Source of the DNA: a virus
Virus record (IMG/VR): IMGVR_UViG_3300044960_000518
Span: 1 to 48,823 of that record
Strand: one strand, 5' to 3'
Length of the DNA stretch: 48,823 nucleotides
Part shown: positions 7,549-14,808 of the stretch, one piece after another
Numbering within the stretch: position 1 is the first letter of the stretch
Layout of the letters: each line of letters starts with the position of its first letter
Notes under the pieces: model-generated
What the model was told of the DNA's origin: nothing
Database searches by the model: none
The model's input: only the letters and a program-made list of their open reading frames with translations
Translations under genes and position numbers: made by a program

Positions 7549-7841
7549 GCGTTCCCCCCGCGCTTGCCGACCAGCTGCCGCTGGAGGGCCCGGAGGGCCC
7601 GAAGCTCCCTCTTCGTCCGGGCGATCTCCTCCTCGACCACGCCCCGCGTCACCGGTCCGATCCTTTCCAACCGGGGCCGGCCCGTCCGCTCCAGGCCCGC
7701 CTGGAGGCGAGCCAGCGATCCCACGGCCTGGGCGATTGTGCTGCCCAGGGCCAGCGGCAGGCCATAGGCGACGCGCCGCGAGCGCAGGCGCCAGACCGGC
7801 GTGCCGCACCTCTGGCAGCATTCCCGATACAGTCGCGCCAT
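7545..7841 (-). CDS. hypothetical protein with CxxC motif (98 aa)
   Basis: The start is ATG 7839-7841 with GGAGG about 8 bases upstream, and the stop overlaps the primase-polymerase start (ATGA), so the two are coupled. The N-terminus has CCQRCGTPVWRLRSRRVAYG, a possible half zinc-ribbon. The C-terminal half is a charged helix (VEEEIARTKRELRALRALQR) likely to form a coiled coil. It may be a replication accessory protein by position; no family is recognised. Confidence 0.7.
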   Translation of the reverse strand: MARLYRECCQRCGTPVWRLRSRRVAYGLPLALGSTIAQAVGSLARLQAGLERTGRPRLERIGPVTRGVVEEEIARTKRELRALRALQRQLVGKRGGNA

Positions 7842-8323
7842 TCCCCGTCCTCCGGCTCAGCCCGGCCCGGCGCGCACCCTGAGCGCCGGGGCACCAGGTC
7901 CTTTCCTTGCGTCCATCACGACTTGTTTGGCTGGCGACGGCTGCGCTCGGCAGCATTCGGTCAGGCGCCGGCGAGGGAATCGAGCCCTCGGCCCGAGCAT
8001 CGTGCGGCCATCCCCGCCTCCGGGATAGCCAGCTCGGACGCTAACCTGCCCGGCGCATCACGGGCATCCCTGCCCGGCTGGCCCGCGTCTTACCCACCCG
8101 CGGGGGCTCCCTCCGGCACCTGCCCTGGCACCGCTGGTCTCGCAGCCGCGCGCCGTCGCAAGGGGGCAGGGTAATCCCCCTGCCGCGGCCTTTCAAGGAC
8201 AAAGTTTGTCGCTCATTTGGCACGCGCCTTGTGCAGGGGCCTGGAGGCCCCTGCGGAGCGATGGGGCGGGATAGAGGGTCGCCCCGTCGAAGTCTCGTGC
8301 GGAAAAAATTTTCGCCGAAAATC
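7842..8323. other. 482-bp non-coding region with tRNA-like fold, hairpin and mini-ORF
   Basis: No standard gene is supported. On the minus strand 7965-8056 can fold like a 92-nt class II tRNA: 7-bp end stem GCGCCGG/CCGGCGC, 5-bp arm with 7-base loop, GGCC variable arm, and T-like arm GAGGG-CTCGATT-CCCTC. The D-arm is poor and U33 is missing. A 16-codon ORF (8011 down to 7961) with GGAGG upstream overlaps it. A perfect 9-bp hairpin with a TGGA loop lies at 8233-8254. These could form a leader controlling the replication genes. Confidence 0.45.
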
Positions 8324-8575
8324 TCATTCCCGCTCGTCCTCCTCTCCGTCCTCGCCGGCTGGCCCCTCGATGAGCCGGGCCGACAGATGGAGCCAGCAGG
8401 CCAGGTCGAGCCCCGACCAGACGACCGGCCCGCGGCGGCCGAGGGCCGTGCCCCGCGGGAACTGCCCCCGGGCGATCTTCGCGTCCAGCGCCTTCTCCGA
8501 CCGAAACTTGAGGTACGCCACGACCTCGGCCTTCGTGAGCACCTGCTGGTCGGGCCCGGTGATGCGCCATTCCAC
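8324..8575 (-). CDS. small AlpA/excisionase-like HTH protein
   Basis: The GTG start (8573-8575) has GGAGGG upstream; 83 residues. LTKAEVVAYLKFRSEKAL followed by KIARGQFPRGTALGRRGPVVW and a helical segment is the AlpA-type HTH used by phage excisionases and transcription activators. The tail is acidic (EDGEEDERE). It lies between the recombination protein and the replication genes and may regulate them. Confidence 0.7.
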   Translation of the reverse strand: MEWRITGPDQQVLTKAEVVAYLKFRSEKALDAKIARGQFPRGTALGRRGPVVWSGLDLACWLHLSARLIEGPAGEDGEEDERE

Positions 8576-8611
8576 CGCCCCCTCCGTCCTGCGCGATCCC
8601 CGGCGAGTCTC

Positions 8612-9613
8612 TTATTCCTGCGCCGCGTCCGGCTCCTCCTGGAGGGCTTGCATGGCTGCGCGCCACTGTCCCATCGTCAGGCGGTCGAGCGGTGTGTCGG
8701 CGGGGAGCTTCAGCCAGCGCATGACGTGGGCCGGCCCCCGCCCCTTGCGCCGGGCCAGCACCTCCAGCTCGCGGCGGGCCTCCGGGCTGATCGGCTCATC
8801 GGCGGCTGCGAGGGCGAGCTGCTGCCGCCGGTCCCGGAACTCCTCGGCCAGGCGGACCGCCTGGGCAATCCCCTCCCCGCTCAGGCTCTCGACTGGCCCA
8901 AGCCGAAGCGCCGCGAGACCACGACTGACGTGGTCCATCAGGTCCCCGCGGGCACACAGTCCGCGTCCGACCAGTTTGTCCTCGAAGCGCAGCAGCCGCC
9001 CCTGCAGCTCGGCGGCCGAGCGGGGCAGCTCCGCGCTTTCCGGCGCGCCCGGCGCCGGGGCTGGCAGCGCCGGGCCCGGCGCCGTCGGCGGCGCCGGGCG
9101 GACCTCCGGGATGGCCGCGACCTCGGCCTCGTCCAGCATGCCGAGGCCGCAGATGGACAGGGTGACGCGGCGCTTCGCCTTGGTCTCCGCCTTCATGATG
9201 GCGTTGGCGAGCGCCTCCCCCTTGAGCCCGGCCAGGCTCACGGCGCCAATCGACTCATCCTGCCGGCCGTCCGGCAACGTTGCCCGCGCTGTCACGACGT
9301 AGAGGTCCTCCGCGCGCTCGCGGGCGACGATCGTGACGCTGACGCGGTGCAGCTTGCGGAGCTGCTCGGTGCATTCGCGCCGGGCGTAGAGGGTGAGCTT
9401 GTCCTGCAGCCGCATGTAGGCGAACGGCTGCGTCGCCGGGTTGAGCCCCAGGCTTTCGCAGACCTGGAGATAGTAACGGGTGCGCTCGGCGGCCGTAAGC
9501 CTGCTGAGGTCGCCGTGGACGACGAGCTTCTCGATCACTTCGGCCGGCAGCAGCGCCGGCTGGCTGGCCGGCGCCGTCACGGCGCGGGAATCGGGACTGT
9601 CCGGTGCAGACAT
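8612..9613 (-). CDS. phage recombination protein, RecT-like candidate
   Basis: The start is ATG 9611-9613 with GGAG 8 bases upstream; 333 residues. The N-terminal half carries a conserved phage pattern (YYLQVCESLGLNPATQPFAY, KLTLYARRECTEQLRK, then LANAIMKAETKAKRRVTL and CGLGMLDE) that resembles RecT-type single-strand annealing proteins. An Ala/Pro linker and a helical C-terminal region follow. Its position among replication genes fits a role in strand annealing or recombination. I could not confirm the fold, so the name is tentative. Confidence 0.55.
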   Translation of the reverse strand: MSAPDSPDSRAVTAPASQPALLPAEVIEKLVVHGDLSRLTAAERTRYYLQVCESLGLNPATQPFAYMRLQDKLTLYARRECTEQLRKLHRVSVTIVARERAEDLYVVTARATLPDGRQDESIGAVSLAGLKGEALANAIMKAETKAKRRVTLSICGLGMLDEAEVAAIPEVRPAPPTAPGPALPAPAPGAPESAELPRSAAELQGRLLRFEDKLVGRGLCARGDLMDHVSRGLAALRLGPVESLSGEGIAQAVRLAEEFRDRRQQLALAAADEPISPEARRELEVLARRKGRGPAHVMRWLKLPADTPLDRLTMGQWRAAMQALQEEPDAAQE

Positions 9614-9629
9614 GTCGATGTCTCCGATG

Positions 9630-9959
9630 TCAGCCGGCTGCCGCCGTCCGGGCCGCCGGCGCCGGCAGCGGCGGGGATGCCAGGAATGCCCTTAGTGCCC
9701 GGAGGCCGATCTCGTGCTTGCAAGCGGGGCCTCCCCGCCTGCGATAGGTGGCCGCGGGGCAGCTGCAGCGGATCTGTCCCGTCAGCTCTTCCCTCAGGCG
9801 ATAGGTGGAGCCGGTGTCCAGCCGCTGGATCTCCACGGCCCAGCGTGCCAGTCCGGGCGCTGCGGCCCGGATCGCATAGGCGTGCCTTTGCCCGGCGGCG
9901 TCGGCGAGGAACAGCTTGCAGCTGCCGTCCTCGTCCAGGCCGAGCAGCGCTGCGATCAT
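9630..9959 (-). CDS. SWIM-type zinc-finger protein
   Basis: The start ATG 9957-9959 overlaps the csrA-like stop (ATGA); 109 residues. After a beta-rich N-terminus, IRCSCPAATYRRRGGPACKH gives the CxCx(n)CxH signature of SWIM fingers, which bind DNA or proteins. Phages often carry short SWIM proteins beside recombination genes, as here (16 bases before the RecT-like gene). It could assist recombination. Confidence 0.75.
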   Translation of the reverse strand: MIAALLGLDEDGSCKLFLADAAGQRHAYAIRAAAPGLARWAVEIQRLDTGSTYRLREELTGQIRCSCPAATYRRRGGPACKHEIGLRALRAFLASPPLPAPAARTAAAG

Positions 9960-10159
9960 CGTCTCCCTCCCGGCTGGCCGTCCACCCCCTTCGGCTCCAG
10001 CTCGGCGCGGAGGACACGGACCTCGCGGTCCGCCTCGACGAAGACGCGGACCCGCCCGCGCCCGATCTCGCTGACGCCGATGTAGATCACACGTCCGCTG
10101 ATCGTGTCGAGGATCTTGAGACGCTCCCAGGGGCGCCGGGTCACGACGAGACGAGGCAT
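9956..10159 (-). CDS. csrA: CsrA-family translational regulator
   Basis: Start ATG 10157-10159 follows GAGGAGGAG 6 bases upstream, the strongest ribosome site in this operon; 67 residues. MPRLVVTRRPWERLKI, ISGRVIYIGVSEIGRGRVRV and REVRVLRAELEP align with the five-strand CsrA fold (family M-L-x-L-x-R-K-x-G-E..., and R-V-R-x-G near strand 4). CsrA dimers bind GGA motifs in leader RNAs and block or stabilise messages. A phage copy could redirect host or phage translation. The GE pair of typical CsrA is replaced by WE. Confidence 0.82.
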   Translation of the reverse strand: MPRLVVTRRPWERLKILDTISGRVIYIGVSEIGRGRVRVFVEADREVRVLRAELEPKGVDGQPGGRR

Positions 10160-10198
10160 GCGACTCCTCCTCAAGGGATGCCGCCGGGTCGGCGGCTT

Positions 10199-10501
10199 CT
10201 ATTCCCGGGGCGGCGCGGCCGGATGCTCGCGGGGCTGGCCCAGCCGGGCCAGCGCCTCCGACTGCCGCCTCCGCTCCTCCGCCTCGCGGGCCTTGACGGC
10301 CGCGACGGCGGCGTGCCAGAGCTGTTCCCGCCCGGTCGCCACACATGCGCTCCAGCAATCTTCCCGCTGGGCCCGGCTCTCCGCATCGTGGCCGTAGCGC
10401 CGTGGCCAGTCGATGGCCGCCTCGCAAGCAGCCTGCAGCGCGCCGTCCGGCAGGGCGGCGAGGGCGCGGCGGCGCTGCTCCCGCTGAGAGGGTCCTGCCA
10501 T
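10199..10501 (-). CDS. hypothetical protein (100 aa)
   Basis: ATG 10499-10501 has GGAG 8 bases upstream and is preferred to the GTG at 10513. The chain is helical and charged, with the segment CEAAIDWPRRYGHDAESRAQ and two later Cys-Trp residues, then an Arg/Glu-rich helix. No signal peptide or known domain is visible. It lies in the early operon between the 167-aa gene and the CsrA-like gene. Confidence 0.65.
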   Translation of the reverse strand: MAGPSQREQRRRALAALPDGALQAACEAAIDWPRRYGHDAESRAQREDCWSACVATGREQLWHAAVAAVKAREAEERRRQSEALARLGQPREHPAAPPRE

Positions 10502-10513
10502 GATGCACTCCAC

Positions 10514-11017
10514 TCAGAAGGGCGGGCCCTGGCTGGCCTCGTCGAGCTTGCGCCGCCAGGCCTCGGCCTCCCCTTCGTCCCGGAACTCGGCGATGAGCAG
10601 CGCCTCGCCGAGCGGGTAGGGGCCTTCCCTGCCGTCGTTGAGCTTCGCGACGTGCCAGCCCGGCGGGCTGAGCAGCTCCCAGCGTCCGCCAGAGCCGCGC
10701 TGAAGCTCCGCGAAGACGGGGCGATGCCCGGGCGGCTGCAAGCGCCACGGCCAGCGGCACGTCCAGCCGTCGAAGCCGCCGGGCAGGCGGTCGTCGAGCC
10801 CGGCGGTCACCAGCTCGTACACTCCGTCACCGAGCGCCCGGCGTGTCGCCAGCAGCAGCTGCTCCCAGTTCTCGCGCGCGGCCTCGGCAGCCCGGGCAAG
10901 GGCCGCGGTTTGCTCCAGGCGGCGCCGCTCGCGGGCCTCGGCCTTGACGGCCGCGAGAAATGGCGGCAGCGCACTATCGACATCCGGAGTCCTGGCACTC
11001 ACGGGGGGCTTCTCCAT
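10514..11017 (-). CDS. hypothetical protein (167 aa)
   Basis: ATG 11015-11017 is the likely start, although the ribosome site is weak; it overlaps the preceding gene by 44 bases. The N-terminal ~70 residues form a long Arg/Ala/Glu helix (coiled-coil-like). The rest is Trp-rich and beta-rich (GGFDGWTCRWPWRLQ, then WELLSPPGWHVAKLN, EGPYPLGEALLIAEF). No family is recognised; it is a cytoplasmic early-phage protein. Confidence 0.65.
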   Translation of the reverse strand: MEKPPVSARTPDVDSALPPFLAAVKAEARERRRLEQTAALARAAEAARENWEQLLLATRRALGDGVYELVTAGLDDRLPGGFDGWTCRWPWRLQPPGHRPVFAELQRGSGGRWELLSPPGWHVAKLNDGREGPYPLGEALLIAEFRDEGEAEAWRRKLDEASQGPPF

Positions 11018-11228
11018 TCCGCCAGGGCGTCGGCGGCGGCAGGCGCAGCCGGATCGCCAGGGCATTTTCGAGATGCAGATGGTTCAGGCAGCCGATGACG
11101 ATCGGCTGCACGAGCGGGCGACCGGCAGGGAGATTGCGGAAGTCTGGCGCTGCCGGGCCGCTCGCCACGGCCCAGTGCCAGCAGAGCTCGCCCAGGTCCG
11201 GCAGGTCATTGAGGGGCGCGGCGCTCAT
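10974..11228 (-). CDS. hypothetical protein (84 aa)
   Basis: The ATG (11226-11228) overlaps the upstream stop as ATGA. The sequence has LGELCWHWAVASGPAAPDF and PIVIGCLNHLHLENALAIRL, with no clear motif. It is a short member of the early leftward operon and no function can be named. Confidence 0.55.
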   Translation of the reverse strand: MSAAPLNDLPDLGELCWHWAVASGPAAPDFRNLPAGRPLVQPIVIGCLNHLHLENALAIRLRLPPPTPWRNGEAPRECQDSGCR

Positions 11229-11380
11229 CGCTCCTCCCCGGCCCAGGCAGCACCGAGCCCGATCACGAGGTCCGCGACGCCCTCATCCCACCAGAAGGCC
11301 GCCGCGACCGCGGCCAGGACGACCAGCGCCATCCGGGCGAGGAGGCGCCGGGAGATCCGACGCAGGGGGGCCGGGGTCAT
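11225..11380 (-). CDS. small single-span membrane protein (51 aa)
   Basis: The ATG 11378-11380 overlaps the upstream stop (ATGA). A basic N-terminus (LRRISRRLLAR) precedes a hydrophobic segment MALVVLAAVAAAFWW, then an acidic/aliphatic tail. It is predicted to sit in the inner membrane. Early-expressed phage membrane peptides can act in exclusion or host takeover, but nothing here shows which. Confidence 0.6.
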   Translation of the reverse strand: MTPAPLRRISRRLLARMALVVLAAVAAAFWWDEGVADLVIGLGAAWAGEER

Positions 11381-11676
11381 CGGCCGCCCCTCCCGATGGC
11401 TGCGCCCGGCCGATAGGGCCGCATGGCCCGGTCGCCCCGGCGCATCCAGTGAGTCCAGTGCTCGGCCCAGAGCCGCTCGGCGACGGCGGCCAGGGGGCCG
11501 CGCGGGGCGCCGAGGCTCCACCCGTCGCCGCGCAGGAACACGATCTCCCAGCGGACGCCGTAGAGCCGCTCGGCCTGCCGCGCGTCGGTGGCGTGCCCGT
11601 CCGCCGCACAGAGGACGCGGATCGGCCCCTCGGCGTTGATCCGCGCCGCCCGTTTTCGCGATTCCAGCACGTGCAT
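11377..11676 (-). CDS. hypothetical protein, first gene of the early leftward operon
   Basis: ATG 11674-11676 has AGGAGG 7 bases upstream and lies 53 bases downstream of a near-consensus -10 element (11729-11734). The 99-residue protein begins MHVLESRKRAARINAEGPI and has a Trp-rich C-terminal half (LWAEHWTHWMRRGDRAM). No domain is recognised. Its place directly after the promoter makes it an immediate-early candidate. Confidence 0.65.
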   Translation of the reverse strand: MHVLESRKRAARINAEGPIRVLCAADGHATDARQAERLYGVRWEIVFLRGDGWSLGAPRGPLAAVAERLWAEHWTHWMRRGDRAMRPYRPGAAIGRGGR

Positions 11677-11728
11677 CGTCCGTCCTCCTTTTTCGGTGCC
11701 GGGCTCTCCATCGGCCCGACGTCCGACG

Positions 11729-11757
11729 ATTCTAAGGGGCAAGTATCGGAGTGTCAA
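11729..11757 (-). promoter_or_regulatory. near-consensus sigma70-type promoter for the early leftward operon
   Basis: On the minus strand TTGACA (11752-11757) is separated by exactly 17 bases from TAGAAT (11729-11734). The -35 box matches the consensus fully and the -10 matches in five of six positions. It would transcribe leftward from about 11722 into the early operon. Confidence 0.75.
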
Positions 11758-11791
11758 GAGCACAAGTAGCCAAGGCGCACGCATCATCCAG

Positions 11792-11821
11792 TTGCGGAGT
11801 GGCGTTGTGCTGTCGTAGAAT
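11792..11821 (+). promoter_or_regulatory. candidate divergent promoter and operator region
   Basis: On the plus strand TTGCGG (11792-11797), 18 bases and TAGAAT (11816-11821) could drive the gene at 11868. CACAAGT (11761-11767) and its inverse ACTTGTG (11824-11830) flank this promoter. The first lies just upstream of the leftward -35 box and the second just after the rightward -10, so one protein bound to both could control both promoters. Confidence 0.45.
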
Positions 11822-11867
11822 ACACTTGTGACGGCAGCACCAGTGCCCTAAGACAGGCGGGAGCCCG

Positions 11868-12113
11868 ATGAGCGCCCTTGCAGAATCTCTCATACCCCGG
11901 GGACGCGGTGCGGCGACCGCCACGATCAAGGTCGATCCCGAGCTGGTCCGCAAGGCCCGGCAGACGGCCGCCCTGAACGACGAGAAGCTCCAGGACTACA
12001 TCGACCGCATCCTGCGCCCCGCCATCGAGCGCGACCACGCTCGGGCTCTGCGGCGGATCGTCGAGGAGCAGACCCGAAAGTCCGCCGGCGGTCCGCCTCC
12101 CCCCTCTCCCTGA
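11868..12113 (+). CDS. small ribbon-helix-helix-type or antitoxin-like protein
   Basis: One of only two convincing plus-strand genes. ATG 11868 has GGGAG upstream; 81 residues. ATIKVDPELVRKARQTAALN followed by KLQDYIDRILRPAIERDHAR has the strand-helix-helix rhythm of small antitoxin-like DNA-binding proteins. It is divergent from the early operon with paired promoters between them, the layout of a repressor at a genetic switch. No toxin partner adjoins it. The repressor role is inference. Confidence 0.65.
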   Translation: MSALAESLIPRGRGAATATIKVDPELVRKARQTAALNDEKLQDYIDRILRPAIERDHARALRRIVEEQTRKSAGGPPPPSP

Positions 12114-12137
12114 TCGCCGCGCTGCGACGCGCCAGCG

Positions 12138-12407
12138 CTACAGCGCAATCCCCGCCGCTCGCAATTCCTCGAGCGCCTGACGCTCCGCCTCCTCCCACTC
12201 CGGCCTCCTCCGCGGCGCGCCTGCGGCGCCCGTCGGCCGCACGAAGCGCCGCACGGCCTCGACCGAGGTCTTGAGCCGCCCCCCGACCTCGACCCCCTCA
12301 AGCTGCCCGCGACGGAGGTAGGCCCGCACGGTGTCCGGGTGGACGCCCAGCATTCGGGCCGCCCGGGCCATGCCGATCAATTGCTCTCGTCCCAGCTCGA
12401 TCGCCAT
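12138..12407 (-). CDS. HTH protein, candidate excisionase
   Basis: ATG 12405-12407; 89 residues; the ribosome site is weak. MARAARMLGVHPDTVRAYL, RRGQLEGVEVGGRLKTSVEA and VRRFVRP form an excisionase/MerR-like winged HTH with a charged helical tail. It lies two genes from the tyrosine integrase, so an Xis-like directionality role is plausible. It converges with the plus-strand gene ending at 12113. Confidence 0.65.
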   Translation of the reverse strand: MAIELGREQLIGMARAARMLGVHPDTVRAYLRRGQLEGVEVGGRLKTSVEAVRRFVRPTGAAGAPRRRPEWEEAERQALEELRAAGIAL

Positions 12408-12510
12408 GCCCGAACTGTACGGTCCGCCGCCGCCTGAAGGGAACCGGGCTCGCTGCCTGGCCGCTTCCTGCCAGGACCAGACAGCCCGCCGCCGCCGGCG
12501 CCCAGGCATC

Positions 12511-12882
12511 TCAGACAGCGCCAGGCAGGGGCGGATCGCCGAGTCGCCGCGGACCGAGCCGGACACAGCCGTTGACGTACTCCAGGTAGCCCTCGGCCGC
12601 CAGGAAGCTGACCTGGCCGCGGGACCAGCCATTGACCGCATAGCCGGCGGCGCGGATGAGCGCCTTGGTGGGGATCGGCTCCGCGCCGGCCTTCTCGAGC
12701 AGCTTCAGATGGACCCGCCGCAGGCGCTCATCATTGACACGGGCTGTCGGACGGTGCCGGTCGGCGCCGGCTGCTGCCGATGCCGCCGCCTGGAGGATCG
12801 TCGTCAGAGTCGGATCGTGCTCGATGAGCCGATAGAGGATGCGCACCAGGTCGGCGCGCAGGTCGGGGGGGAGAGGGAGCAT
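12511..12882 (-). CDS. hypothetical protein, possible winged-helix (123 aa)
   Basis: ATG 12880-12882; no strong ribosome site. The protein starts MLPLPPDLRADLVRILYRLI, has an Ala-rich middle, and ends with TKALIRAAGYAVNGWSRGQV followed by FLAAEGYLEYVNGCVRLG, which looks like a winged-helix module. It sits 91 bases downstream of the integrase and may be co-transcribed with it. Confidence 0.6.
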   Translation of the reverse strand: MLPLPPDLRADLVRILYRLIEHDPTLTTILQAAASAAAGADRHRPTARVNDERLRRVHLKLLEKAGAEPIPTKALIRAAGYAVNGWSRGQVSFLAAEGYLEYVNGCVRLGPRRLGDPPLPGAV

Positions 12883-12973
12883 GGCGTGGGCTCGAACGGC
12901 AGCTGCCCGCTGGGAGTGGCCGCCTCGGCCCGGGAAGGTAATGGCGTGGCGCGGCCCCTTCCAGGTCAGCAGA

Positions 12974-14317
12974 CTAGCCCGCCACTTCCATCGCGCGGAA
13001 GGCTGCCTCGAGGTCCCGCTGGACGTAGACGAGGGTCGTCCGCGGCGAGCGGTGGCCGCAGACGATCTGCGCGATGCGGAGCCCGAACTCCCGCTCCAGC
13101 CGCGTGGCTGCATTGTGGCGGAGCTGGTGCGGGTGCCAGTGGGGGACCGGCGGCCGCGCCTTGCGCCCGCGAGGTCCGGCCGCGCGCCCCTTGCAGGCCC
13201 GCGCGATGGCGTGGGCGAAGGCCTCGACGGTGTAGCGGTCCCCGGGCCGGCGCTTCGCATCGGGGCGGGAGCGATCGAGCTGGCTGGGCGGGACCTTTGT
13301 CTTGCGCTGCCTGCGCCGCTCGGCGTTCCAGGCCGCCTTCGCCTCGCGCGGCGAAAAGAGCGGCTGATCGGGCGCGCGGCCCTCCAGGTAGGGCCGCAGG
13401 ATTTCCTGGAGCTTCGGACCGATCGGCACCACGCGCCGGTGCCCGTGATGCGCCGTCTTGTGATCTGTCTGGTCGAGCCCGCCGCGCTCGAACTCCGCGA
13501 GGCCCGGCAGGTAGGCCCAGACACGGCCGAGCGGCACCGTCACGCCCAGGAGCCGGGCGAGTCGCTCGCCGGTGAAATCAAAATCCATCGGCCGCATGGC
13601 GCAGACCTCGCCGGGCCGGGCACCGCTGAGCAGCATCGTGTCGATCATGTCGCGGACGGTTGGCAGGACCCGCTCCCGCACGGCCGCGATCGCCGCCTCG
13701 GGAGCCGGCGGCACATCGCCCGTCTCGCGGACGCCATACTGGCCGGGCCGGACCCCCTCGGCCGTCGCCAGGCGCTGCCAGACCTCCAGCGGCACGAGCC
13801 TGGCCTTGACGCCCCAGCGGAATAGCCGCCGCAGTCGTCCGAGGTGCCGATTGCAGACATTGCGGCACCAGCCGGCCCCCTTGCCGCGCCGCCGGCCCCG
13901 CTCCCGCTCCTCCTCCGACATCCAGGAGCCATCGGCCATCGCTGCGCCGACCGCCTCCAGGTCGAGCGGCGTGAAGTCGGCGACGGGGAGAGGGCCGAAG
14001 CGGCGCTGCAGCGGCTTGACCGCCATGCGGTAGCAGGCGAGTTCGCTGCTCGGCCGCCCATCGCGCCGGACATAGCGCGTCGCCGCGTGGCGCAGAAAGG
14101 CGGCGATCAGGACATTGACGGTCGGCCCCTCGGTTGGCCGGCCGGGGAGCCGGCCGGTCCTCTGCCAGTGGTCGAGGATGCGGAGCCGCTCGGCCTCCGC
14201 CCGGGCCTCCGCCTCGGGCCCGCCGACCTTGCCGAGATAGATCGGCTGGCGCCGGATGCGGATGTAGTACTGGCCCGTGGGGGCGTGGGTGCACAGCCGG
14301 GGCAAGCGTCGGGACAT
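12974..14317 (-). CDS. int: tyrosine-type site-specific integrase
   Basis: ATG 14315-14317 has AGGAGG 8 bases upstream; 447 residues. The N-terminus has an arm-binding-like strand set (GQYYIRIRRQPIYLGKVGG). The core-binding domain spans about 100-220. The catalytic domain holds LLSGARPGEVCAMR (first Arg), TDHKTAHHGHRRVVPI (Lys), HPHQLRHNAATRLE (His-x-x-Arg), CGHRSP and TTLVYVQ with nucleophile Tyr431. It would recombine the tRNA-Lys attachment core that lies just upstream (14435-14477). It is longer than average because of a basic insertion near residues 340-390. Confidence 0.93.
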   Translation of the reverse strand: MSRRLPRLCTHAPTGQYYIRIRRQPIYLGKVGGPEAEARAEAERLRILDHWQRTGRLPGRPTEGPTVNVLIAAFLRHAATRYVRRDGRPSSELACYRMAVKPLQRRFGPLPVADFTPLDLEAVGAAMADGSWMSEEERERGRRRGKGAGWCRNVCNRHLGRLRRLFRWGVKARLVPLEVWQRLATAEGVRPGQYGVRETGDVPPAPEAAIAAVRERVLPTVRDMIDTMLLSGARPGEVCAMRPMDFDFTGERLARLLGVTVPLGRVWAYLPGLAEFERGGLDQTDHKTAHHGHRRVVPIGPKLQEILRPYLEGRAPDQPLFSPREAKAAWNAERRRQRKTKVPPSQLDRSRPDAKRRPGDRYTVEAFAHAIARACKGRAAGPRGRKARPPVPHWHPHQLRHNAATRLEREFGLRIAQIVCGHRSPRTTLVYVQRDLEAAFRAMEVAG

Positions 14318-14403
14318 GAGCGCGGCCTCCTGCCGCCTGAAGGGTGTAGCGACTACACCTTTCCGCCAGCTGGGAGAGGCGGCACGGCGCGGCAGGCAAG
14401 GGG

Positions 14404-14430
14404 AAAATCCCCGGAATTCCCGGGGTTTTT
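14404..14430. terminator. hairpin with A- and T-tracts, likely bidirectional terminator
   Basis: CCCCGG (14409-14414), loop AATTC and CCGGGG (14420-14425) are flanked by AAAA on the left and TTTTT on the right. On the minus strand it lies 5 bases after the 3' end of the tRNA-Lys fragment, so after integration it could terminate the rebuilt tRNA gene. It also separates the att region from the integrase start. Confidence 0.7.
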
Positions 14431-14434
14431 GGAG

Positions 14435-14477
14435 TGCCCCTTCAAGGACTCGAACCTTGAACCCGCTGATTAAGAGG
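14435..14477 (-). other. attachment core: 3' fragment of tRNA-Lys (anticodon CTT)
   Basis: The minus strand reads CTCTTAATCAGCGGG (anticodon loop CTCTTAA and 3' anticodon stem), then the T-arm CAAGG-TTCGAGT-CCTTG, acceptor strand AAGGGGC and discriminator A. The 5' half of a tRNA is absent: CTCTTAA is preceded by GTGC, not the expected GCTGA stem. This is the identity segment by which an integrase inserts into the 3' end of a tRNA gene while restoring it. The integrase gene is 118 bases away. Confidence 0.85.
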
Positions 14478-14731
14478 CACGCCCCGCCGCTTCGGTCGCG
14501 TGACGGAAGGGTCCATCCGCGGCAGAGGTTACGCGAAAATCGCTGCGCGCACAAGACCAGGGGAAATGGCCGGAAATCCTGAGAAAATCGGCGTGGTCCC
14601 GGGCTGTGGGCGTAGAAGTGTGTAGTCGGCAGGGCCGGCGCCAGCTCCCCGAAAACGCGGCGGGGATGGCCCTGCCCAGGACCACCCCCGCCCTTGCCGT
14701 CGGAGTCGCCCAGGTCTCCGACGACCTCCCG

Positions 14732-14760
14732 AGAATAGCCGCGACGGGAGCCATCGTCAA
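14732..14760 (-). promoter_or_regulatory. candidate promoter toward att/integrase
   Basis: On the minus strand TTGACG (14755-14760), 17 bases and TATTCT (14732-14737) fit a sigma70-type promoter. It lies in the 14478-14808 non-coding stretch and points through the tRNA fragment to the integrase. The intervening hairpin (14404-14430) could attenuate it. No other feature is seen in that 331-bp gap. Confidence 0.5.
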
Positions 14761-14808
14761 GCACAGCTTTCGATCTGGATCTGCGACGGGGCGCAGAGCG
14801 GGCGGCCG

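Noticed and set aside
4882-7767. Very long plus-strand open frame opposite the primase-polymerase gene
   Set aside because: It is a GC-driven antisense shadow: no domain, no ribosome site, and the minus strand has clear catalytic motifs.
7965-8056. Functional tRNA gene
   Set aside because: It lacks U33, has a poor D-arm and an extra base between T-arm and acceptor stem, so it is only tRNA-like.
8231-11098. Long plus-strand open frame across the early operon
   Set aside because: It lies antisense to eight well-supported small genes with ribosome sites and ATGA overlaps.
14435-14477. Complete tRNA-Lys gene
   Set aside because: Only the 3' half is present; the 5' acceptor, D-arm and 5' anticodon stem are missing.
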